Below, one piece after another: positions 31,422 through 41,823 of a DNA stretch of 64,000 nucleotides. This DNA comes from Amycolatopsis methanolica 239 (GTDB lineage: Bacteria; Actinomycetota; Actinomycetes; Mycobacteriales; Pseudonocardiaceae). Within the stretch, counting starts at the first letter, position 1, and every line of letters begins with the position of its first letter. The notes under the pieces are model-generated. The model did no database searches and was not told the origin of the DNA. It saw nothing but the letters and a program-made list of their open reading frames with translations. The DNA is taken from positions 5,208,001 through 5,272,000 of the forward strand of contig NZ_CP009110.1 of NCBI RefSeq assembly GCF_000739085.1. Reading direction: 5' to 3'. Both the position numbers and the translations under genes were made by a program.

Positions 31422-32227
31422 CGGCTCGGCCTCGGGCATGCGGGGTGCGATCCGGCGGTGACCAGCTTCATGAGGGCGCCCTTCGGGTCGCCCGAGGCCA
31501 CCAGGCCCTCGCCGACCAACACCGCGTCGGCACCGTGCCCGGCGTAGGCCATCAGGTCGCCGGGGCCGCGGACGCCGGACTCGGCGACCTTCACCGTGTC
31601 GAACGGCAGGCCCGGCGCGAGACGGCCGAAGACGTCCCGGTCGACCTCGAGGGTGTGCAGGTTGCGGGCGTTGATGCCGATGACCTTGGCGCCGGCCTCC
31701 AGCGCGCGGTCGGCCTCCTCGGCGTTGTGCACCTCGACCAGCGCCGTCATGCCCAGCGACTCGACCCGGTCGAGCAGCGCCATGAGGGCGTTCTGCTCCA
31801 GCGCCGCGACGATCAGCAGGACCAGGTCGGCGCCGTGCGCGCGGGCCTCGTGGACCTGGTAGGGGGTGACGATGAAGTCCTTGCGGAGGATCGGGATGTC
31901 GACCGCGGCGCGGACGGCGTCCAGGTCGGCCAGCGAGCCGCCGAACCGGCGCTCCTCGGTGAGGACGCTGATGACCCGCGCGCCTGCCGCCTCGTAGTCC
32001 TTGGCCAGCGCGGCGGGGTCGGAGATGTCGGCCAGCGCGCCCTTGGACGGACTCCGGCGCTTGACCTCGGCGATGACGCCGATCGACGAGTCACGCAGCG
32101 CGGACATGGCGTCCCGCGGCGGCGGCGCCTGCGCGGCGAGCCGCTTCAGCTCGTCGAACGGGAGCGCCTTCTCCCGTTCGGCGAGATCTTCCCGGACGCC
32201 GGCGACGATGTCTTCGAGAACGGTCAC
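31418..32227 (-). CDS. trpC: Indole-3-glycerol phosphate synthase
   Basis: 269 residues. The catalytic Lys is in [11 protein letters not shown], and [22 protein letters not shown] is typical. It cyclises CdRP to indole-3-glycerol phosphate. GTG start. It is separated from the upstream trp membrane gene by 145 bases, enough for an internal promoter. No trpF is present in this operon; PriA at 37559 should fill that step. No trpD or trpG lies in the window. Confidence 0.95.
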
Positions 32228-32372
32228 GGCGCAACCTCACCGGTTGTCGCACATTCACTCGAAAGCTGGCTCACAAACACCTTCCCCTTCCCGCAGAAAA
32301 GATGCTAACCCGCCCACCTGTGCGGACCGGTTCCGGGTCGGACTTGCCTTGTCCGGCAGCGGAAATCGCCGC
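32228..32372 (-). promoter_or_regulatory. Putative internal promoter/leader of trpCBA
   Basis: This 145-base gap inside an otherwise overlapping operon is AT-richer than its neighbours (GTTAGCATCTTTTCTG on the minus strand) and ends in GGTGAGG before the trpC GTG. A separate start for trpCBA is plausible. No Trp-rich leader peptide or clear attenuator hairpin was recognised. Confidence 0.35.
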
Positions 32373-32924
32373 CTACCGATCAGTAGTCGGGTCCTCGCCC
32401 TCCGACAGCGCCTCCCACAACTCCGCGTCCGGATCCTTCGCGGCCTTCTTCCGGCCGGCCGGGGCCTCGTAGCGCGCGCCCAGCTTCGCCATGCGACCGG
32501 CGCCCTTGATGGCGAACAACCCCGCGGCGAGCATCAGAATTCCCGCCAGCAGGGCCAGTCCGCGCCCGGCGAAGATCTGCGCGGTGGGCGCACCCTCCGG
32601 GAAGCCGCCGAAGCGCCAGCCGTCGATCGCGATCCAGCCCGCGGCGATGCCGGCCAGCGCGACCAGCACGCCCAGCACGCGCCGCAGCCAGCCGCCCGCG
32701 GCGATCAGCCCGGCGACCCCGGCCAGCGCGAGCACGGCCAGCGGCACCAGCGCGTCGGACTCCTGCTCGCCGGTGTGCTTGTCCAGCACCATCCCGCGCA
32801 CGCCCGCGTCGCGCAGCTCGGCGGCCCAGACCAGCCGCGAGGAACCCCACAGCGCGGCCGCGGCCAGCAGGAGCGCGGCCGCGACGATCCACAGTGGACG
32901 CTTACTGGACGCGGGCGACGTCAT
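32373..32924 (-). CDS. Trp biosynthesis-associated membrane protein
   Basis: 183 residues with four membrane helices and a charged C-terminus ([14 protein letters not shown]). It belongs to the conserved membrane family found between trpE and trpC in actinobacteria (Rv1610-like). Its role in tryptophan metabolism is not established; transport or membrane tethering has been assumed from location only. Start overlaps the trpE 3' end by 23 bases, consistent with coupling. Confidence 0.88.
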   Translation of the reverse strand: MTSPASSKRPLWIVAAALLLAAAALWGSSRLVWAAELRDAGVRGMVLDKHTGEQESDALVPLAVLALAGVAGLIAAGGWLRRVLGVLVALAGIAAGWIAIDGWRFGGFPEGAPTAQIFAGRGLALLAGILMLAAGLFAIKGAGRMAKLGARYEAPAGRKKAAKDPDAELWEALSEGEDPTTDR

Positions 32925-34464
32925 CGGCCGGGTCCAGCTTCCGCGGCGGCGCCATGGTCTGCGCGGCGGCGACCGCGGAGAGCACCGTGCGGGCCTTGTT
33001 CAGGCATTCGTTGTCCTCGTACTCGGGCACCGAGTCGGCCACCACGCCGCCGCCCGCCTGCACGTACGCGATCCCGTCCCGGATCAGGGCGGTGCGGATC
33101 GCGATGGCCGTGTCGGCGTCGCCCGCGAAGTCGAGGTAGCCGACTACGCCGCCGTAGAGACCGCGGCGGGTCGGCTCCAGCTCTTCGATCAGCTCCATCG
33201 CGCGCACCTTCGGGGCGCCGGACAGCGTGCCGGCCGGGAAGCACGCTGCCACCGCGTCGAACGCGGTCTTGTCCTCGGCCAGCTCCCCGGTGACGGTGGA
33301 CACGATGTGCATGACGTGGCTGTAGCGCTCGATCGCGAAGAAGTCGACCACCCGGACGGTACCGGGCTTGCAGACCTTTCCCAGGTCGTTGCGGCCGAGG
33401 TCGACCAGCATCAGGTGCTCGGCGCGCTCCTTCTCGTCGGCCAGGAGGTCCTTGGCCAGCTGCGCGTCCTCCTCCGGATCCGCGCCGCGCCAGCGGGTGC
33501 CCGCGATCGGGTGCGTGGTGGCGCGACCGTCCCGCACGGTGACCAGCGACTCGGGGCTCGAGCCGACGATGTCGAACCCGTCCAGCCGCAGCAGGTACAT
33601 GTATGGGCTCGGGTTGGAGGTGCGGAGCACGCGGTAGATGTCGAGCGCGTCGGCCTGAGTGGGGATCTCGAACCGTTGCGAGGGCACGACCTGGAACGCT
33701 TCGCCGGCCTTGATCGCCTCGACGGCCTTTTCCACCGCGGCGAAGTAGTCGGCCTGCGTGCGCCTGCGCTCGAACTGCGGCGCGGGGCGGTCGAAGACGG
33801 CGGCGGTCGCGGGGGCCGCCGCACCGAGCCGCTCGGTCATCTCCTCGAGGCGGCGGACGGCGTCGTCGTAGGCCGCGTCGACCCGCTCCGGGCTGTCGTC
33901 CCAGTTGACGGCGTTCGCGATGAGCGTGACCGTGCCCTCGTGGTGGTCCACGGCGGCCAGGTCGGTCGCCAGCAGCATGGTCAGCTCGGGGATGTCGAGG
34001 TCCTTCTCCGCCAGCTCCGGCAGCTTCTCCAGCCAGCGCACCGCGTCGTACCCGAGGTAGCCGACCATCCCGCCGGTCAGCGGCGGCATGCCGGGCAGCG
34101 GCTCGGTGTGCAGCGCGGCGACCGTCTCCCGCAGCACGGTCAGCGGGTCGCCCTCGGTCGGCAGGCCCACCGGCGGAGTGCCCTCCCACACGGCCTCGCC
34201 GTCCCGCACGGTCAGCGCGGCGGGGCTGCGGACCCCGATGAAGGACCAGCGGGACCACGACTGCCCGTTCTCGGCCGACTCGAACAGGAACGTGCCCGGG
34301 CGGTCGGCCGCGAGCTTGCGGTAGACCCCGACGGGCGTTTCGCCGTCGGCGAGCAACCGCCGGACCACCGGGATCACGCGACGGCCCTCGGCGAGGGCAC
34401 GGAACTCGTCGCGCGCGGGGCTCACCGAACCGAGGCCGCCGTCGGTGGGATTCGCACTGACCAT
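32902..34464 (-). CDS. trpE: Anthranilate synthase component I
   Basis: 520 residues. The C-terminal chorismate-binding domain has IAGTRWRG, the [11 protein letters not shown] segment and [22 protein letters not shown]. The N-terminal region carries the feedback-type LFESAENG segment that binds Trp in relatives. It makes anthranilate from chorismate, with glutamine-derived ammonia from a TrpG subunit encoded elsewhere. First gene of the trp operon; divergent from a TetR regulator 94 bases away. Confidence 0.95.
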   Translation of the reverse strand: MVSANPTDGGLGSVSPARDEFRALAEGRRVIPVVRRLLADGETPVGVYRKLAADRPGTFLFESAENGQSWSRWSFIGVRSPAALTVRDGEAVWEGTPPVGLPTEGDPLTVLRETVAALHTEPLPGMPPLTGGMVGYLGYDAVRWLEKLPELAEKDLDIPELTMLLATDLAAVDHHEGTVTLIANAVNWDDSPERVDAAYDDAVRRLEEMTERLGAAAPATAAVFDRPAPQFERRRTQADYFAAVEKAVEAIKAGEAFQVVPSQRFEIPTQADALDIYRVLRTSNPSPYMYLLRLDGFDIVGSSPESLVTVRDGRATTHPIAGTRWRGADPEEDAQLAKDLLADEKERAEHLMLVDLGRNDLGKVCKPGTVRVVDFFAIERYSHVMHIVSTVTGELAEDKTAFDAVAACFPAGTLSGAPKVRAMELIEELEPTRRGLYGGVVGYLDFAGDADTAIAIRTALIRDGIAYVQAGGGVVADSVPEYEDNECLNKARTVLSAVAAAQTMAPPRKLDPADDVARVQ

Positions 34465-34510
34465 GGAGCCATTGTGCCGCCCGGGTCCGACACTCTTCGC
34501 ACCGGGCGTT

Positions 34511-34530
34511 AATTCAGGCTCTGTTGAATT
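34511..34530. promoter_or_regulatory. Inverted repeat upstream of TetR gene
   Basis: AATTCA (34511-34516) and TGAATT (34525-34530) are perfect inverted arms with an 8-base spacer in the 94-base gap between trpE and the TetR gene. It is the only AT-rich dyad there and is a candidate autoregulatory operator. Whether it also affects trpE is unknown. Confidence 0.45.
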
Positions 34531-34558
34531 CTGGTTCCGCCCGAGTCATGATGGAGGG

Positions 34559-35173
34559 GTGAGCACCGCGGAACAGCCTACGCCCGGCAAGCGGCGCGGC
34601 CGCCGCCCCGGCGGCCAGGACACCCGGGCCGCGCTCGTGACCGCCGCGCGCGAGGTCTTCAGCGAAAGCGGCTACGAGGGCGCGACCGTGCGCGCGATCG
34701 CCGCCCGCGCCGGTGTCGACGCGGCCATGGTGAACCACTGGTTCGGCGGCAAGGAGGGCCTGTTCGCGCAGGCCGTGCTGCAGCTGCCGTTCGACCCGGT
34801 CGAGCTGCTCTCGCAGCTCCTGGACGGACCGGTGGACGAGCTCGGGAAGCGGATCGTGCGGCGGTTCCTGACGGTGTGGGACGCGACCGAGGGCGGCGCG
34901 TTCCCGGCGCTGGTGCGCAGCATCGCCAGCCACGACCAGGCCGCGTTGAGCCTCAAGGACTTCCTGATCCGGCACGTGCTGGAGAACGTGGTCAGCCGGG
35001 TGTCACCGGACCGGCCGGAACTCCGCGCGACGCTGTGCGCGTCGCAGATGGTCGGCATGGGGATGGCCCGGTACGTGGCGAAGTTCGAGCCGTTCTCGAC
35101 CACGGACATCGAAACCCTGGCGGCGGCCGTGGGCCCGACGTTGCAGCGCTACTTGACCGGCGACATCGACTAG
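34559..35173 (+). CDS. TetR-family transcriptional regulator
   Basis: 204 residues. The N-terminal HTH ([23 protein letters not shown], about residues 27-49) is of standard TetR type, with a helical ligand-binding C-terminus. The GTG start at 34559 is odd because GGAGG lies only one base away; no better in-frame start exists upstream of the HTH. Divergent from trpE and convergent (4-base overlap) with hisI. Ligand and targets unknown. Confidence 0.85.
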   Translation: MSTAEQPTPGKRRGRRPGGQDTRAALVTAAREVFSESGYEGATVRAIAARAGVDAAMVNHWFGGKEGLFAQAVLQLPFDPVELLSQLLDGPVDELGKRIVRRFLTVWDATEGGAFPALVRSIASHDQAALSLKDFLIRHVLENVVSRVSPDRPELRATLCASQMVGMGMARYVAKFEPFSTTDIETLAAAVGPTLQRYLTGDID

Positions 35174-35523
35174 GCGTCGTCGGCCAGCAGCAGGCGGTCC
35201 GCACCGTCGAAGCACGTGCGGGTGCCGGTGTGGCAGGCGGGGCCGGTCTGGTCGACCCGCACCAGCAGCGTGTCCGCGTCGCAGTCGAGGCGGACCTCGC
35301 GCACGTGCTGCACGTGCCCGGACGTCTCGCCCTTGACCCACAGCTCCTGGCGGCTGCGCGAAAAGTACGTGCCGCGGCGCGTGGTCAGCGTGCGCTCCAG
35401 CGCCTCGTCGTTCATCCAGGCCACCATCAGCACGTCGGAGGTCGCGTGGTCGACCACGACGGCGCACACCAGGCCGTCGGCGGTGCGCTTGAGCCGCTGG
35501 GCCAGCTCGGGTGCCAGGCTCAC
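35170..35523 (-). CDS. hisI: Phosphoribosyl-AMP cyclohydrolase
   Basis: 117 residues, the size of monofunctional HisI. The metal-binding segments [16 protein letters not shown] and [10 protein letters not shown] are present. It opens the purine ring of phosphoribosyl-AMP (third step of histidine synthesis). The pyrophosphohydrolase (hisE) is not fused and is not in the window. GTG start overlaps the hisF stop by 4 bases. Confidence 0.94.
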   Translation of the reverse strand: MSLAPELAQRLKRTADGLVCAVVVDHATSDVLMVAWMNDEALERTLTTRRGTYFSRSRQELWVKGETSGHVQHVREVRLDCDADTLLVRVDQTGPACHTGTRTCFDGADRLLLADDA

Positions 35524-36293
35524 CGGACCTCGACCCCGCCCTCGCGCAGGGCGTCCTTGACCGCGCCGATCTTCAACTGTCCGAAGTGGAACACGCTGGC
35601 GGCGAGCACGGCGTCCGCCCCGGCCCGTACCGCGGGCAGGAAGTGCTCGACCGCGCCCGCTCCCCCGCTGGCGATCACCGGCACGGTGACGACCTTGCGG
35701 GTCTTCTCGATCAGTTCCAGGTCGAAACCGGCCTTCGTGCCGTCGGCGTCCATCGAGTTGAGCAGGATCTCGCCGACGCCCAGCTCCTCGCCGCGCTGGG
35801 CCCACTCGACCGCGTCGATGCCGGTGCCGCGACGGCCGCCGTGGGTGGTCACCTCGAACCCGGACGACGTCGGCTCCGACCCCTCCGGCACGCGCCGCGC
35901 GTCGACCGACAGCACGATGCACTGGGCGCCGAAGCGGCGGGAGGCCTCGCGCAGCAGCTCGGGGCGGGCGATCGCCGCCGTGTTGATGCTCACCTTGTCC
36001 GCGCCAGCGCGCAGCAGGCGGTCGACGTCGTCGCAGGCGCGCACGCCGCCGCCGACGGTCAGCGGTATGAACACCTGCTCGGCCGTGCGCCGGACCACAT
36101 CGAAGGTGGTCTCGCGGTTGCCCGAGGATGCGGTCACGTCGAGGAAGGTCAGCTCGTCGGCGCCCTCCGCGTCGTAGGCCCGCGCCAGCTCGACCGGATC
36201 GCCGGCGTCCCTGAGGTCGGCGAAGTTGACGCCCTTCACCACCCGGCCCGCGTCGACGTCCAGACACGGGATCACCCTGACCGCTACACCCAT
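35520..36293 (-). CDS. hisF: Imidazole glycerol phosphate synthase, cyclase subunit
   Basis: 257 residues, complete half-barrel repeats: [18 protein letters not shown] at the N-terminus and [17 protein letters not shown] with the catalytic Asp. With HisH it converts PRFAR and ammonia to IGP and AICAR. Its start lies only 13 bases from the divergent DMT-family gene, so the two promoters must overlap. Confidence 0.95.
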   Translation of the reverse strand: MGVAVRVIPCLDVDAGRVVKGVNFADLRDAGDPVELARAYDAEGADELTFLDVTASSGNRETTFDVVRRTAEQVFIPLTVGGGVRACDDVDRLLRAGADKVSINTAAIARPELLREASRRFGAQCIVLSVDARRVPEGSEPTSSGFEVTTHGGRRGTGIDAVEWAQRGEELGVGEILLNSMDADGTKAGFDLELIEKTRKVVTVPVIASGGAGAVEHFLPAVRAGADAVLAASVFHFGQLKIGAVKDALREGGVEVR

Positions 36294-36306
36294 GCCACCA
36301 GGGTAG

Positions 36307-37176
36307 ATGTTCCCTACAGTGGCGTGGGTGTGGTGGGGGTTGCTGTGTGCGGTGGCCGCCGCGGTCGCCTACGGGGTCGCCTCCGTATTCCAGGCCGTCG
36401 CGGCCCGCGCGGTGGACGACGGCGGGTCCGGGGTGGACCCGCGGCTGCTCGTGCGCGTGCTGCGGCAGTGGCGGTACGTGCTCGGGCTCGGTCTGGACGT
36501 CGTGGGGTTCGTCGCGCAGCTGGTCGCGTTGCGGGTGCTGCCGCTGTTCGTGGTGCAGGCCGCGCTCGCGGCGAGCCTCGCCGTCACCGCCGTGGCGGCC
36601 CTCACGCTCGGCGTGCGGCTGTCCGGCCGGGAATGGGGCGCGATCGCGCTGGTGTGCGCCGGACTGGCGCTGCTCGGCGTGTCCGCGCGGAGCGAGGGTT
36701 CCGAGCCGGTGGGCACGGCGTTCCACGTCGCCCTGCTCGTGTCCGTCGCGCTGCTGGCGGTCGCGGGCTGGACCGTCGGGCGTGCTCCCGGGCACGTCCG
36801 CACGCCGGCACTTGGGCTGGTGTCCGGGTTGTGCTTCGGCGTGGTCGCGCTGGCCGGGCGGGTGCTGGACGCGACGGGCATGGCCGCGGTGCTGACCGAT
36901 CCCGCCGCGTACGCCCTCGCCGCGGCCGGGGTGCTCGCGATGCTGTTCTACGCCTCGGCCCTGCAGCGCGGCAGCGTCACGACAGCCACCGCGCTGATGG
37001 TGGTCGGCGAGACCGTGGTCCCGTCGCTGATCGGCGTGGTCCTGCTGGGCGATTCGACGCGGGCCGGGTTCGCGCCGGTGGCCGTGGCCGGGTTCGTGGT
37101 CGCGGTGGCGGCGGCGCTGGCGCTGGCCCGGTTCGGCGAGGTCGACAGTCCACAGCGGACACCGGTGCGGCGCTGA
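36307..37176 (+). CDS. DMT/EamA-like multispan membrane protein
   Basis: 289 residues with nine to ten membrane helices, a pattern similar to drug/metabolite transporters and NIPA-type magnesium transporters (paired helices such as [16 protein letters not shown] and [17 protein letters not shown]). Substrate unknown. It interrupts the his genes between hisF and hisA on the opposite strand, followed 18 bases later by a PPOX-type gene that may share its transcript. Confidence 0.75.
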   Translation: MFPTVAWVWWGLLCAVAAAVAYGVASVFQAVAARAVDDGGSGVDPRLLVRVLRQWRYVLGLGLDVVGFVAQLVALRVLPLFVVQAALAASLAVTAVAALTLGVRLSGREWGAIALVCAGLALLGVSARSEGSEPVGTAFHVALLVSVALLAVAGWTVGRAPGHVRTPALGLVSGLCFGVVALAGRVLDATGMAAVLTDPAAYALAAAGVLAMLFYASALQRGSVTTATALMVVGETVVPSLIGVVLLGDSTRAGFAPVAVAGFVVAVAAALALARFGEVDSPQRTPVRR

Positions 37177-37194
37177 TCACGCTACCGTTGGGGC

Positions 37195-37575
37195 ATGTCG
37201 GATTTCGAGCGCATCGCCGCCGAGAAGTACCTCCTGCTGACGACGTTCCGCAAGAACGGCACGCCCGTGCCGACGCCGGTGTGGGCCGCCGGCCACGACG
37301 GCGAGATCGCCGTGTGGAGCGACCGGACGGCGGGCAAGGTCAAGCGGATCCGCAACAACCCCGAGGTCACACTGCAGGGCTGCGACTTCCGCGGCCGCGA
37401 GACCCACGGGCCGGTGGTGACCGGGAAGGCCCGGCTCCTGGACGAGGCGGCGACCGAGCGGGTGCGCTCGGCGATCGCGCGCAAGTACGGGGTGGTCGGT
37501 CAGGTGACGATGTTCTTCAGCAGGCTGCGGGGCCGTCAGAAGACGATCGGCCTGGCGATCAAACTCGGGGGCTGA
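37195..37575 (+). CDS. PPOX-class F420-dependent oxidoreductase
   Basis: 126 residues forming one split-barrel flavin/F420-binding domain ([19 protein letters not shown] at the N-terminus, [14 protein letters not shown] in the cofactor-contact region). Members reduce or oxidise small organic substrates with F420H2 in actinobacteria; the exact substrate is unknown. Its 3' end overlaps the convergent priA end by 17 bases. Confidence 0.85.
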   Translation: MSDFERIAAEKYLLLTTFRKNGTPVPTPVWAAGHDGEIAVWSDRTAGKVKRIRNNPEVTLQGCDFRGRETHGPVVTGKARLLDEAATERVRSAIARKYGVVGQVTMFFSRLRGRQKTIGLAIKLGG

Positions 37576-38299
37576 CCGCTTCCAGGGCCTGCGGCAGCGT
37601 GAACGCGCCCGCGTAGAGGGCCTTGCCGATGATGGCGCCCTCGACGCCGTCGGCGGCGAGACCGGCCAGCGCACGCAGGTCGTCCAAACTGGACACCCCA
37701 CCGGAGGCGATCACCGGCGCGTCGGTGCGAGCGGCGACCTCCGCGAGCAGGTCCAGGTTCGGGCCCTTGAGCGTGCCGTCCTTGCTGACGTCGGTGACCA
37801 CGTAGCGCGAGGCGCCGTCCCGGTCCAGGCGCTCCAGGACCTCCCACAGGTCGCCGCCGTCGCTGGTCCAGCCGCGGCCCTTGAGCCGGTGGCCGTCCTC
37901 GGTGATGCGCACGTCGAGGCCGATCGCGACGCGGTCGCCGTAGGTGGCGACGACCTTCGCGGTCCACTCCGGATCTTCGAGCACCGCGGTGCCCAGGTTC
38001 ACCCGGCGCGCCCCGGTGGCGAGCGCGGCCTCCAGCGACGCGTCGTCGCGGATGCCGCCGGACAGCTCGACCTGCACGTCCAGCTCACCGACCACGCGGG
38101 CGATCAGTTCCTTGTTGTCGCCCTTGCCGAACGCGGCGTCGAGGTCGACGAGGTGGATCCACTCCGCGCCGTCCCGCTGCCAGGCGAGCGCCGCGTCGAG
38201 CGGGCTGCCGTAGGAGGTTTCCGTGCCCGCCTCGCCCTGGACGAGACGCACGGCCTGGCCATCGGCCACATCGACGGCGGGAAGGAGGGTGAACGTCAC
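37559..38299 (-). CDS. priA: Bifunctional HisA/TrpF isomerase PriA
   Basis: 246 residues, a (beta-alpha)8 barrel with the two catalytic Asp positions in LLPAVDV (Asp10) and [10 protein letters not shown]. In actinobacteria one enzyme isomerises both ProFAR (histidine) and phosphoribosyl-anthranilate (tryptophan). The absence of trpF from the trp operon 5 kb away fits the dual role. Located after hisH on the same strand with a 34-base gap. Confidence 0.93.
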   Translation of the reverse strand: MTFTLLPAVDVADGQAVRLVQGEAGTETSYGSPLDAALAWQRDGAEWIHLVDLDAAFGKGDNKELIARVVGELDVQVELSGGIRDDASLEAALATGARRVNLGTAVLEDPEWTAKVVATYGDRVAIGLDVRITEDGHRLKGRGWTSDGGDLWEVLERLDRDGASRYVVTDVSKDGTLKGPNLDLLAEVAARTDAPVIASGGVSSLDDLRALAGLAADGVEGAIIGKALYAGAFTLPQALEAVSPRV

Positions 38300-38333
38300 G
38301 CGGCCACTATAAGGAGCAGGGGCGCTGAGCTGG

Positions 38334-38963
38334 TCAGAGGGTGCGCAGCCAGTTCTCCAGCAGGTGGGCGCCCGCGTCGCCGGACTTCTCCGGGTGGAAC
38401 TGGGTCGCCCACAGCGGGCCGTTCTCCGCGGCCGCGACGAAATCCTCGCCGTGGTGCGCCCACGTCACCTTGGGCTGTTGGCCGGGCAGGCCGGAGTCGA
38501 GCTGCCAGCTGCGGGCGGCGTAGGAGTGCACGAAGTAGAACCGGGCGTCGGGGTCGAGGCCGGCGAACAGCTGCGAGTCCTCGGGCGCGCGGACGGTGTT
38601 CCAACCCATGTGGGGGACGACGTCGGCGTGCAGGCGGTCGACCGTGCCGGGCCACTCGCCGGTGCCCTCGGTCTCCAGGCCGTGCTCGACGCCCCGCTCG
38701 AACAGGATCTGCATGCCGACGCAGATGCCCAGGACGGGACGCCCGCCGGCGAGACGGCTGCCGATGATCTTCTCCCCGCCCACGGACAGCAGGCCCGCCA
38801 TGCAGGCCGCGTAGGCGCCCACACCGGGGACGACGAGGCCGTCGGCTTCCAGCGCCGCATGCGGGTCGGCTGTCACCTCGACCTCGGCGCCGACGCGCCG
38901 CACGGCGCGCTCGGCGGAGCGCAGGTTCCCCGATCCGTAGTCCAGAATCACGACGCGAGCCAC
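38334..38963 (-). CDS. hisH: Imidazole glycerol phosphate synthase, glutaminase subunit
   Basis: 209 residues, a class I glutamine amidotransferase: nucleophile Cys in LGICVGMQ and the His-Glu pair in QFHPEKSG. It supplies ammonia to HisF. ATG at 38963. In related genomes it directly follows hisB; here it is separated from hisB by about 7.5 kb of other genes. Confidence 0.95.
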   Translation of the reverse strand: MARVVILDYGSGNLRSAERAVRRVGAEVEVTADPHAALEADGLVVPGVGAYAACMAGLLSVGGEKIIGSRLAGGRPVLGICVGMQILFERGVEHGLETEGTGEWPGTVDRLHADVVPHMGWNTVRAPEDSQLFAGLDPDARFYFVHSYAARSWQLDSGLPGQQPKVTWAHHGEDFVAAAENGPLWATQFHPEKSGDAGAHLLENWLRTL

Positions 38964-39072
38964 CTGACCAGTCTAGAGGCTTCGTGCGGGTGGTTCCGCC
39001 GGGCGGCTCGGAGGCGTTTGATGGCGGCAGGCAGGGGAAGGCTGCGGGAGGGCGCCGCGGTAGGGAGTGACG

Positions 39073-39402
39073 ATGTCGTCGCAGAGCGAAGCCCACGGTT
39101 CCGGTGAGCGGGCCAGGGAGCTGGCCAAGACGCTGGACGAGCTGGAGAGCGGCCTGCTGGGCCCGGACGAGGTGCGCGAGCTGCTCGAAGGACTGACCAC
39201 TCTCGCCACGGCGGTGACGCGCGTGCTCGACGACCTGCGGGGGTGCCGGGTGCTGCGGGAGCGGGAGCACGAACTGGGGCTGCTCGCGTTCCAGACGATC
39301 CGCAGCAAGCTGGAACAGGCCGCCGCGGCAGCCGAAGACCTGCAGGTGAGCGCCGAGGCGCTGTGCCGGCTGCTGCCGGAGCACACCTCGGGAGGCGATT
39401 GA
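39073..39402 (+). CDS. Small helical hypothetical protein
   Basis: 109 residues from ATG 39073 with AGGGAG five bases upstream; a GTG at 39067 would fall inside that site. The sequence is charged and almost wholly alpha-helical (ARELAKTLDELESGLLG and TIRSKLEQAAAAAEDLQ), probably coiled-coil forming. No domain recognised. Divergent from hisH by about 110 bases. The GC-rich third positions and good ribosome site support a real gene. Confidence 0.6.
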   Translation: MSSQSEAHGSGERARELAKTLDELESGLLGPDEVRELLEGLTTLATAVTRVLDDLRGCRVLREREHELGLLAFQTIRSKLEQAAAAAEDLQVSAEALCRLLPEHTSGGD

Positions 39403-39707
39403 ACCGCAGGTTCTCCGGCATGTCCTCGTGGAGGCACCGCACCGGCATTCGCCACCGCCGCGCCTCCCGTGCCGGGCGAGTTCGGCACGAGAGGCCGCCG
39501 GGCTGGCGCCACGCGCTCTCGCAGAGCGGTGTTTGGTGACGCCGACCCCGTCCGGCAGCCAATGCAGGACGCGGAGGCAACTCGTGCCGCAGCCGGCCTC
39601 CGGATGCCCTGCGGTGCGGCGTGCGCGCTGCGGCGCCGGGCCGCACGTCCCAGCCCGCCCCGGGTGGGTGAAATTCCTGGGTGGTTCTCGGCCTCCACCT
39701 CGTCCGT
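39403..39707. other. Non-coding gap between small helical gene and transketolase remnant
   Basis: 305 bases lying between convergent genes. No frame shows convincing codon structure. A short hairpin CGCTCT-CGC-AGAGCG (39514-39528) followed by GTGTTT could end transcription from the plus-strand gene. Nothing else is recognised. Confidence 0.5.
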
Positions 39708-40607
39708 TCAGTTCGGGCGCGGGGAGGCCTTCAGGGCGGCCGCGATGCTCGCCTCGTCGAGGGCGTGCGCCAAGTCGTGGTCGGTGACCTCGCCATACCT
39801 GCGCACCTCGGCGTCCCGGCGGGTACCGAGTGCCCGGAGACGGTGCGGGACTCCACGAGGGCCTCACTGACCTGGTGGGCCGACGTGCCTGCCAGGTACG
39901 GCTCGACCAGCACGACGTCCGCCACCCCGGTCCGGGCCACTGCCGCGCGCAAGGTCTCGGCGTCGAAGGGACGGACGGTCTTCGCGTAGAGCACCGTCAC
40001 GTCCATGTCCTCGGCCGCGGCCAGCACGCGGTCCAGCATCGGGCCGACCGCCAGCACGACCCCGCGCCCGCCCTGGCGCACCACCTGCATGCCCGGCCCC
40101 GGGCGCGGGCGCGCGTTCGACTGGCCGCTCAGACGCAGGTACACCGTGCCGTCACCGGGCAGCGCCTCACGCAGCAGCGACACCGCCTCGTCCGGGTGCC
40201 CCGGCACGTGCACCGTCCAGCCCGGGATGGCGTCGATGAGCGCGACGTCCGCAGGCGACTGGTGGGTGCGGCCAGCGGTCGGGCATGTCGTACGAACCGC
40301 CCCACGAGACGAGCACCGCGCCCGCACCCTGGTGGGTCAGGTCCAGCTTGACCTGCTCGTAGGGCCGCTCCACGAGGAACGACGGGAACGTGTGCACCAC
40401 GGGCCGCATCCCGGCCAGCGCCAGCCCGCCCGCGACGCCGATCAGCGCCTGCTCCCGGATGCCGACGTTGATGACCCGGTCCGGGTGCCTGCGCCGGGCG
40501 GCTTCCAGCGACGCCGCGGAGATGTCGGCCAGCACGACCGCGACCCGCGGATCCTCGTCGAGCACTTGCTCCACTGTGGACAGAAAGGCCTCCCGCATTC
40601 CGGTCAC
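39708..40607 (-). pseudogene. Transketolase C-terminal subunit with two frameshifts
   Basis: The gene starts well at 40607 (MREAFLSTVEQVL, VINVGIREQALIGVAGGLAL, the transketolase pyrimidine-domain motif). Near 40285 the frame breaks after GGSYDMP. It resumes in a second frame as GRTHQSPADVALIDAIPGW and on through VLYAKTVRPFDAETL. A second break near 39840 moves the final RYGEVTDHDLAHALDEASI to a third frame ending at 39708. Together the pieces make a full C-subunit. With the intact N-subunit upstream it would have formed a split transketolase/DXPS-like enzyme. Non-functional unless the breaks are assembly errors. Confidence 0.82.
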
Positions 40608-40610
40608 GGC

Positions 40611-41309
40611 TCAGCTCCCCTTCGGTTCGACGACGGCGACCACGCACAGCGGGCGGTCCGGGTGCGGCGTGGTGAACGCGGCGTACAACGCGTCGTGGTC
40701 GCGGCCGTCCACCGTGCGCGTGGCCCAGCCCTCGACGGCGAAGCGCTCCGCGATGCCACCCGGCCAGCCGTGCGTCGCCGACTGGTTGTCGACCACCACC
40801 GCGGTCAGCTGGGCCATCGACGCCCGTCCGGCGAGCGCGATCGCCTCGTGGTTGGAGCCCTCGTCGAGCTCGGCGTCCCCAGTCAGCACCACCACCTTCG
40901 GTTCCGTCAGTCCCTGCGCGCGCAGCCCGAACACCGTGCCGACGCCGATCGCGAGCCCGTGCCCCAGCGACCCGCTGGAGATCTCCACGCCGGGCACGAG
41001 CGTCCGGTCCGGGTGGTAGCCCAGCCGTGACTCGCTGCCCGCCCACCCGGCCAGCTCCGCGGGGTCGAGGAACCTCTTGGCCGCCAGAACCGCGTAGTAG
41101 GCCATCGGCCCGTGGCCCTTCGACAACAGGAACCGGTCGCGGGCCGGCTCGTCCGGCGCCTCGGGCGACACGTTCAGCACCCGGTCGTACAGCACCCACA
41201 GCACATCTACTGTGGACTCCGCCGCGCCGGAATGCTTCTCGTCGCCGCGCATGGCGTCGATCAGCGCCGGCAGGTCGGCGTAGCCCAACCCCCTGGTCGT
41301 GTTCTCCAT
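40611..41309 (-). CDS. Transketolase N-terminal subunit
   Basis: 232 residues, the thiamine-diphosphate half of a split transketolase: LSKGHGPMAYYAVLA, SSGSLGHGLAIGVG and VVLTGDAELDEGSNHEA (the GDxxxxEG-type ThDP site). ATG at 41309 is preferred to a TTG at 41324. It needs the C-subunit encoded next, which is frameshifted, so the pair is probably inactive. Divergent from soxR across a SoxR-box-like palindrome, suggesting redox-regulated expression. Confidence 0.85.
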   Translation of the reverse strand: MENTTRGLGYADLPALIDAMRGDEKHSGAAESTVDVLWVLYDRVLNVSPEAPDEPARDRFLLSKGHGPMAYYAVLAAKRFLDPAELAGWAGSESRLGYHPDRTLVPGVEISSGSLGHGLAIGVGTVFGLRAQGLTEPKVVVLTGDAELDEGSNHEAIALAGRASMAQLTAVVVDNQSATHGWPGGIAERFAVEGWATRTVDGRDHDALYAAFTTPHPDRPLCVVAVVEPKGS

Positions 41310-41323
41310 GTATCGACCGTGCA

Positions 41324-41343
41324 ACCTCGACTTAAGTCGAAGT
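41324..41343. promoter_or_regulatory. SoxR-box-like operator
   Basis: A 14-base perfect palindrome TCGACTTAAGTCGA (41327-41340) sits inside an imperfect 20-base dyad (41324-41343) in the short gap between soxR and the divergent transketolase gene. It matches the form of SoxR boxes (CCTCAAG-type half sites around TTAA). TTGACTT borders it on the minus strand. SoxR binding here is a strong inference. Confidence 0.75.
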
Positions 41344-41361
41344 CAAGGCTAGGCTGGCGTC

Positions 41362-41823
41362 GTGACCAAGCTTGCCGACCACCTGACCATTGGCCAGGTC
41401 GCGGAGCGCAGCGGCGTGCCGCACACGGCGTTGCGTTTCTACGAGGACCGGGGCCTGATCACCTCCGAGCGCTCGGCCGGGAACCAGCGCCGGTACCCGC
41501 GATCGGTGCTGCGCCGGATCGCGTTCATCCGGGCGGCACAGCGGGTGGGGCTCAGCCTCGAGGAAATCCACGACGCGCTGTCCACCCTGCCACGCGACCA
41601 CGCGCCGACGAAGGCCGACTGGGCCCGGCTGTCCCGCGGGTGGCAGGACGAACTCGACGCCCGGATCGACGCCCTGCAGCGGCTGCGCGACCGGCTGACG
41701 GGTTGCGTCGGGTGCGGGTGCCTGTCGCTGCGCGTGTGCGGGCTCTACAACACCGACGACCGGATGGCGCAGTACGGCCCTGGCGCGCGAGGACTCAAGC
41801 CCGCCGCCGAGGGCGGCGCTTAA
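41362..41823 (+). CDS. soxR: Redox-sensitive transcriptional activator SoxR
   Basis: 153 residues. N-terminal MerR-type HTH (LTIGQVAERSGVPHTALRFYE, residues 8-28), dimerisation helix, then the [2Fe-2S] cluster motif Cys115-x2-Cys118-x-Cys120-x5-Cys126 (CVGCGCLSLRVC) specific to SoxR. It senses redox-active compounds by cluster oxidation and activates target promoters. Actinobacterial SoxR responds to self-made quinones and phenazine-like metabolites. GTG start. The last eight codons and the stop lie in the first unit of a 24-bp tandem repeat, so the C-terminal tail is repeat-derived. Confidence 0.93.
   Translation: MTKLADHLTIGQVAERSGVPHTALRFYEDRGLITSERSAGNQRRYPRSVLRRIAFIRAAQRVGLSLEEIHDALSTLPRDHAPTKADWARLSRGWQDELDARIDALQRLRDRLTGCVGCGCLSLRVCGLYNTDDRMAQYGPGARGLKPAAEGGA

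Noticed and set aside
34876-36177. Plus-strand open frame antisense to hisI/hisF
   Set aside because: It overlaps two clear his genes and the TetR gene and shows no domain; a shadow frame.
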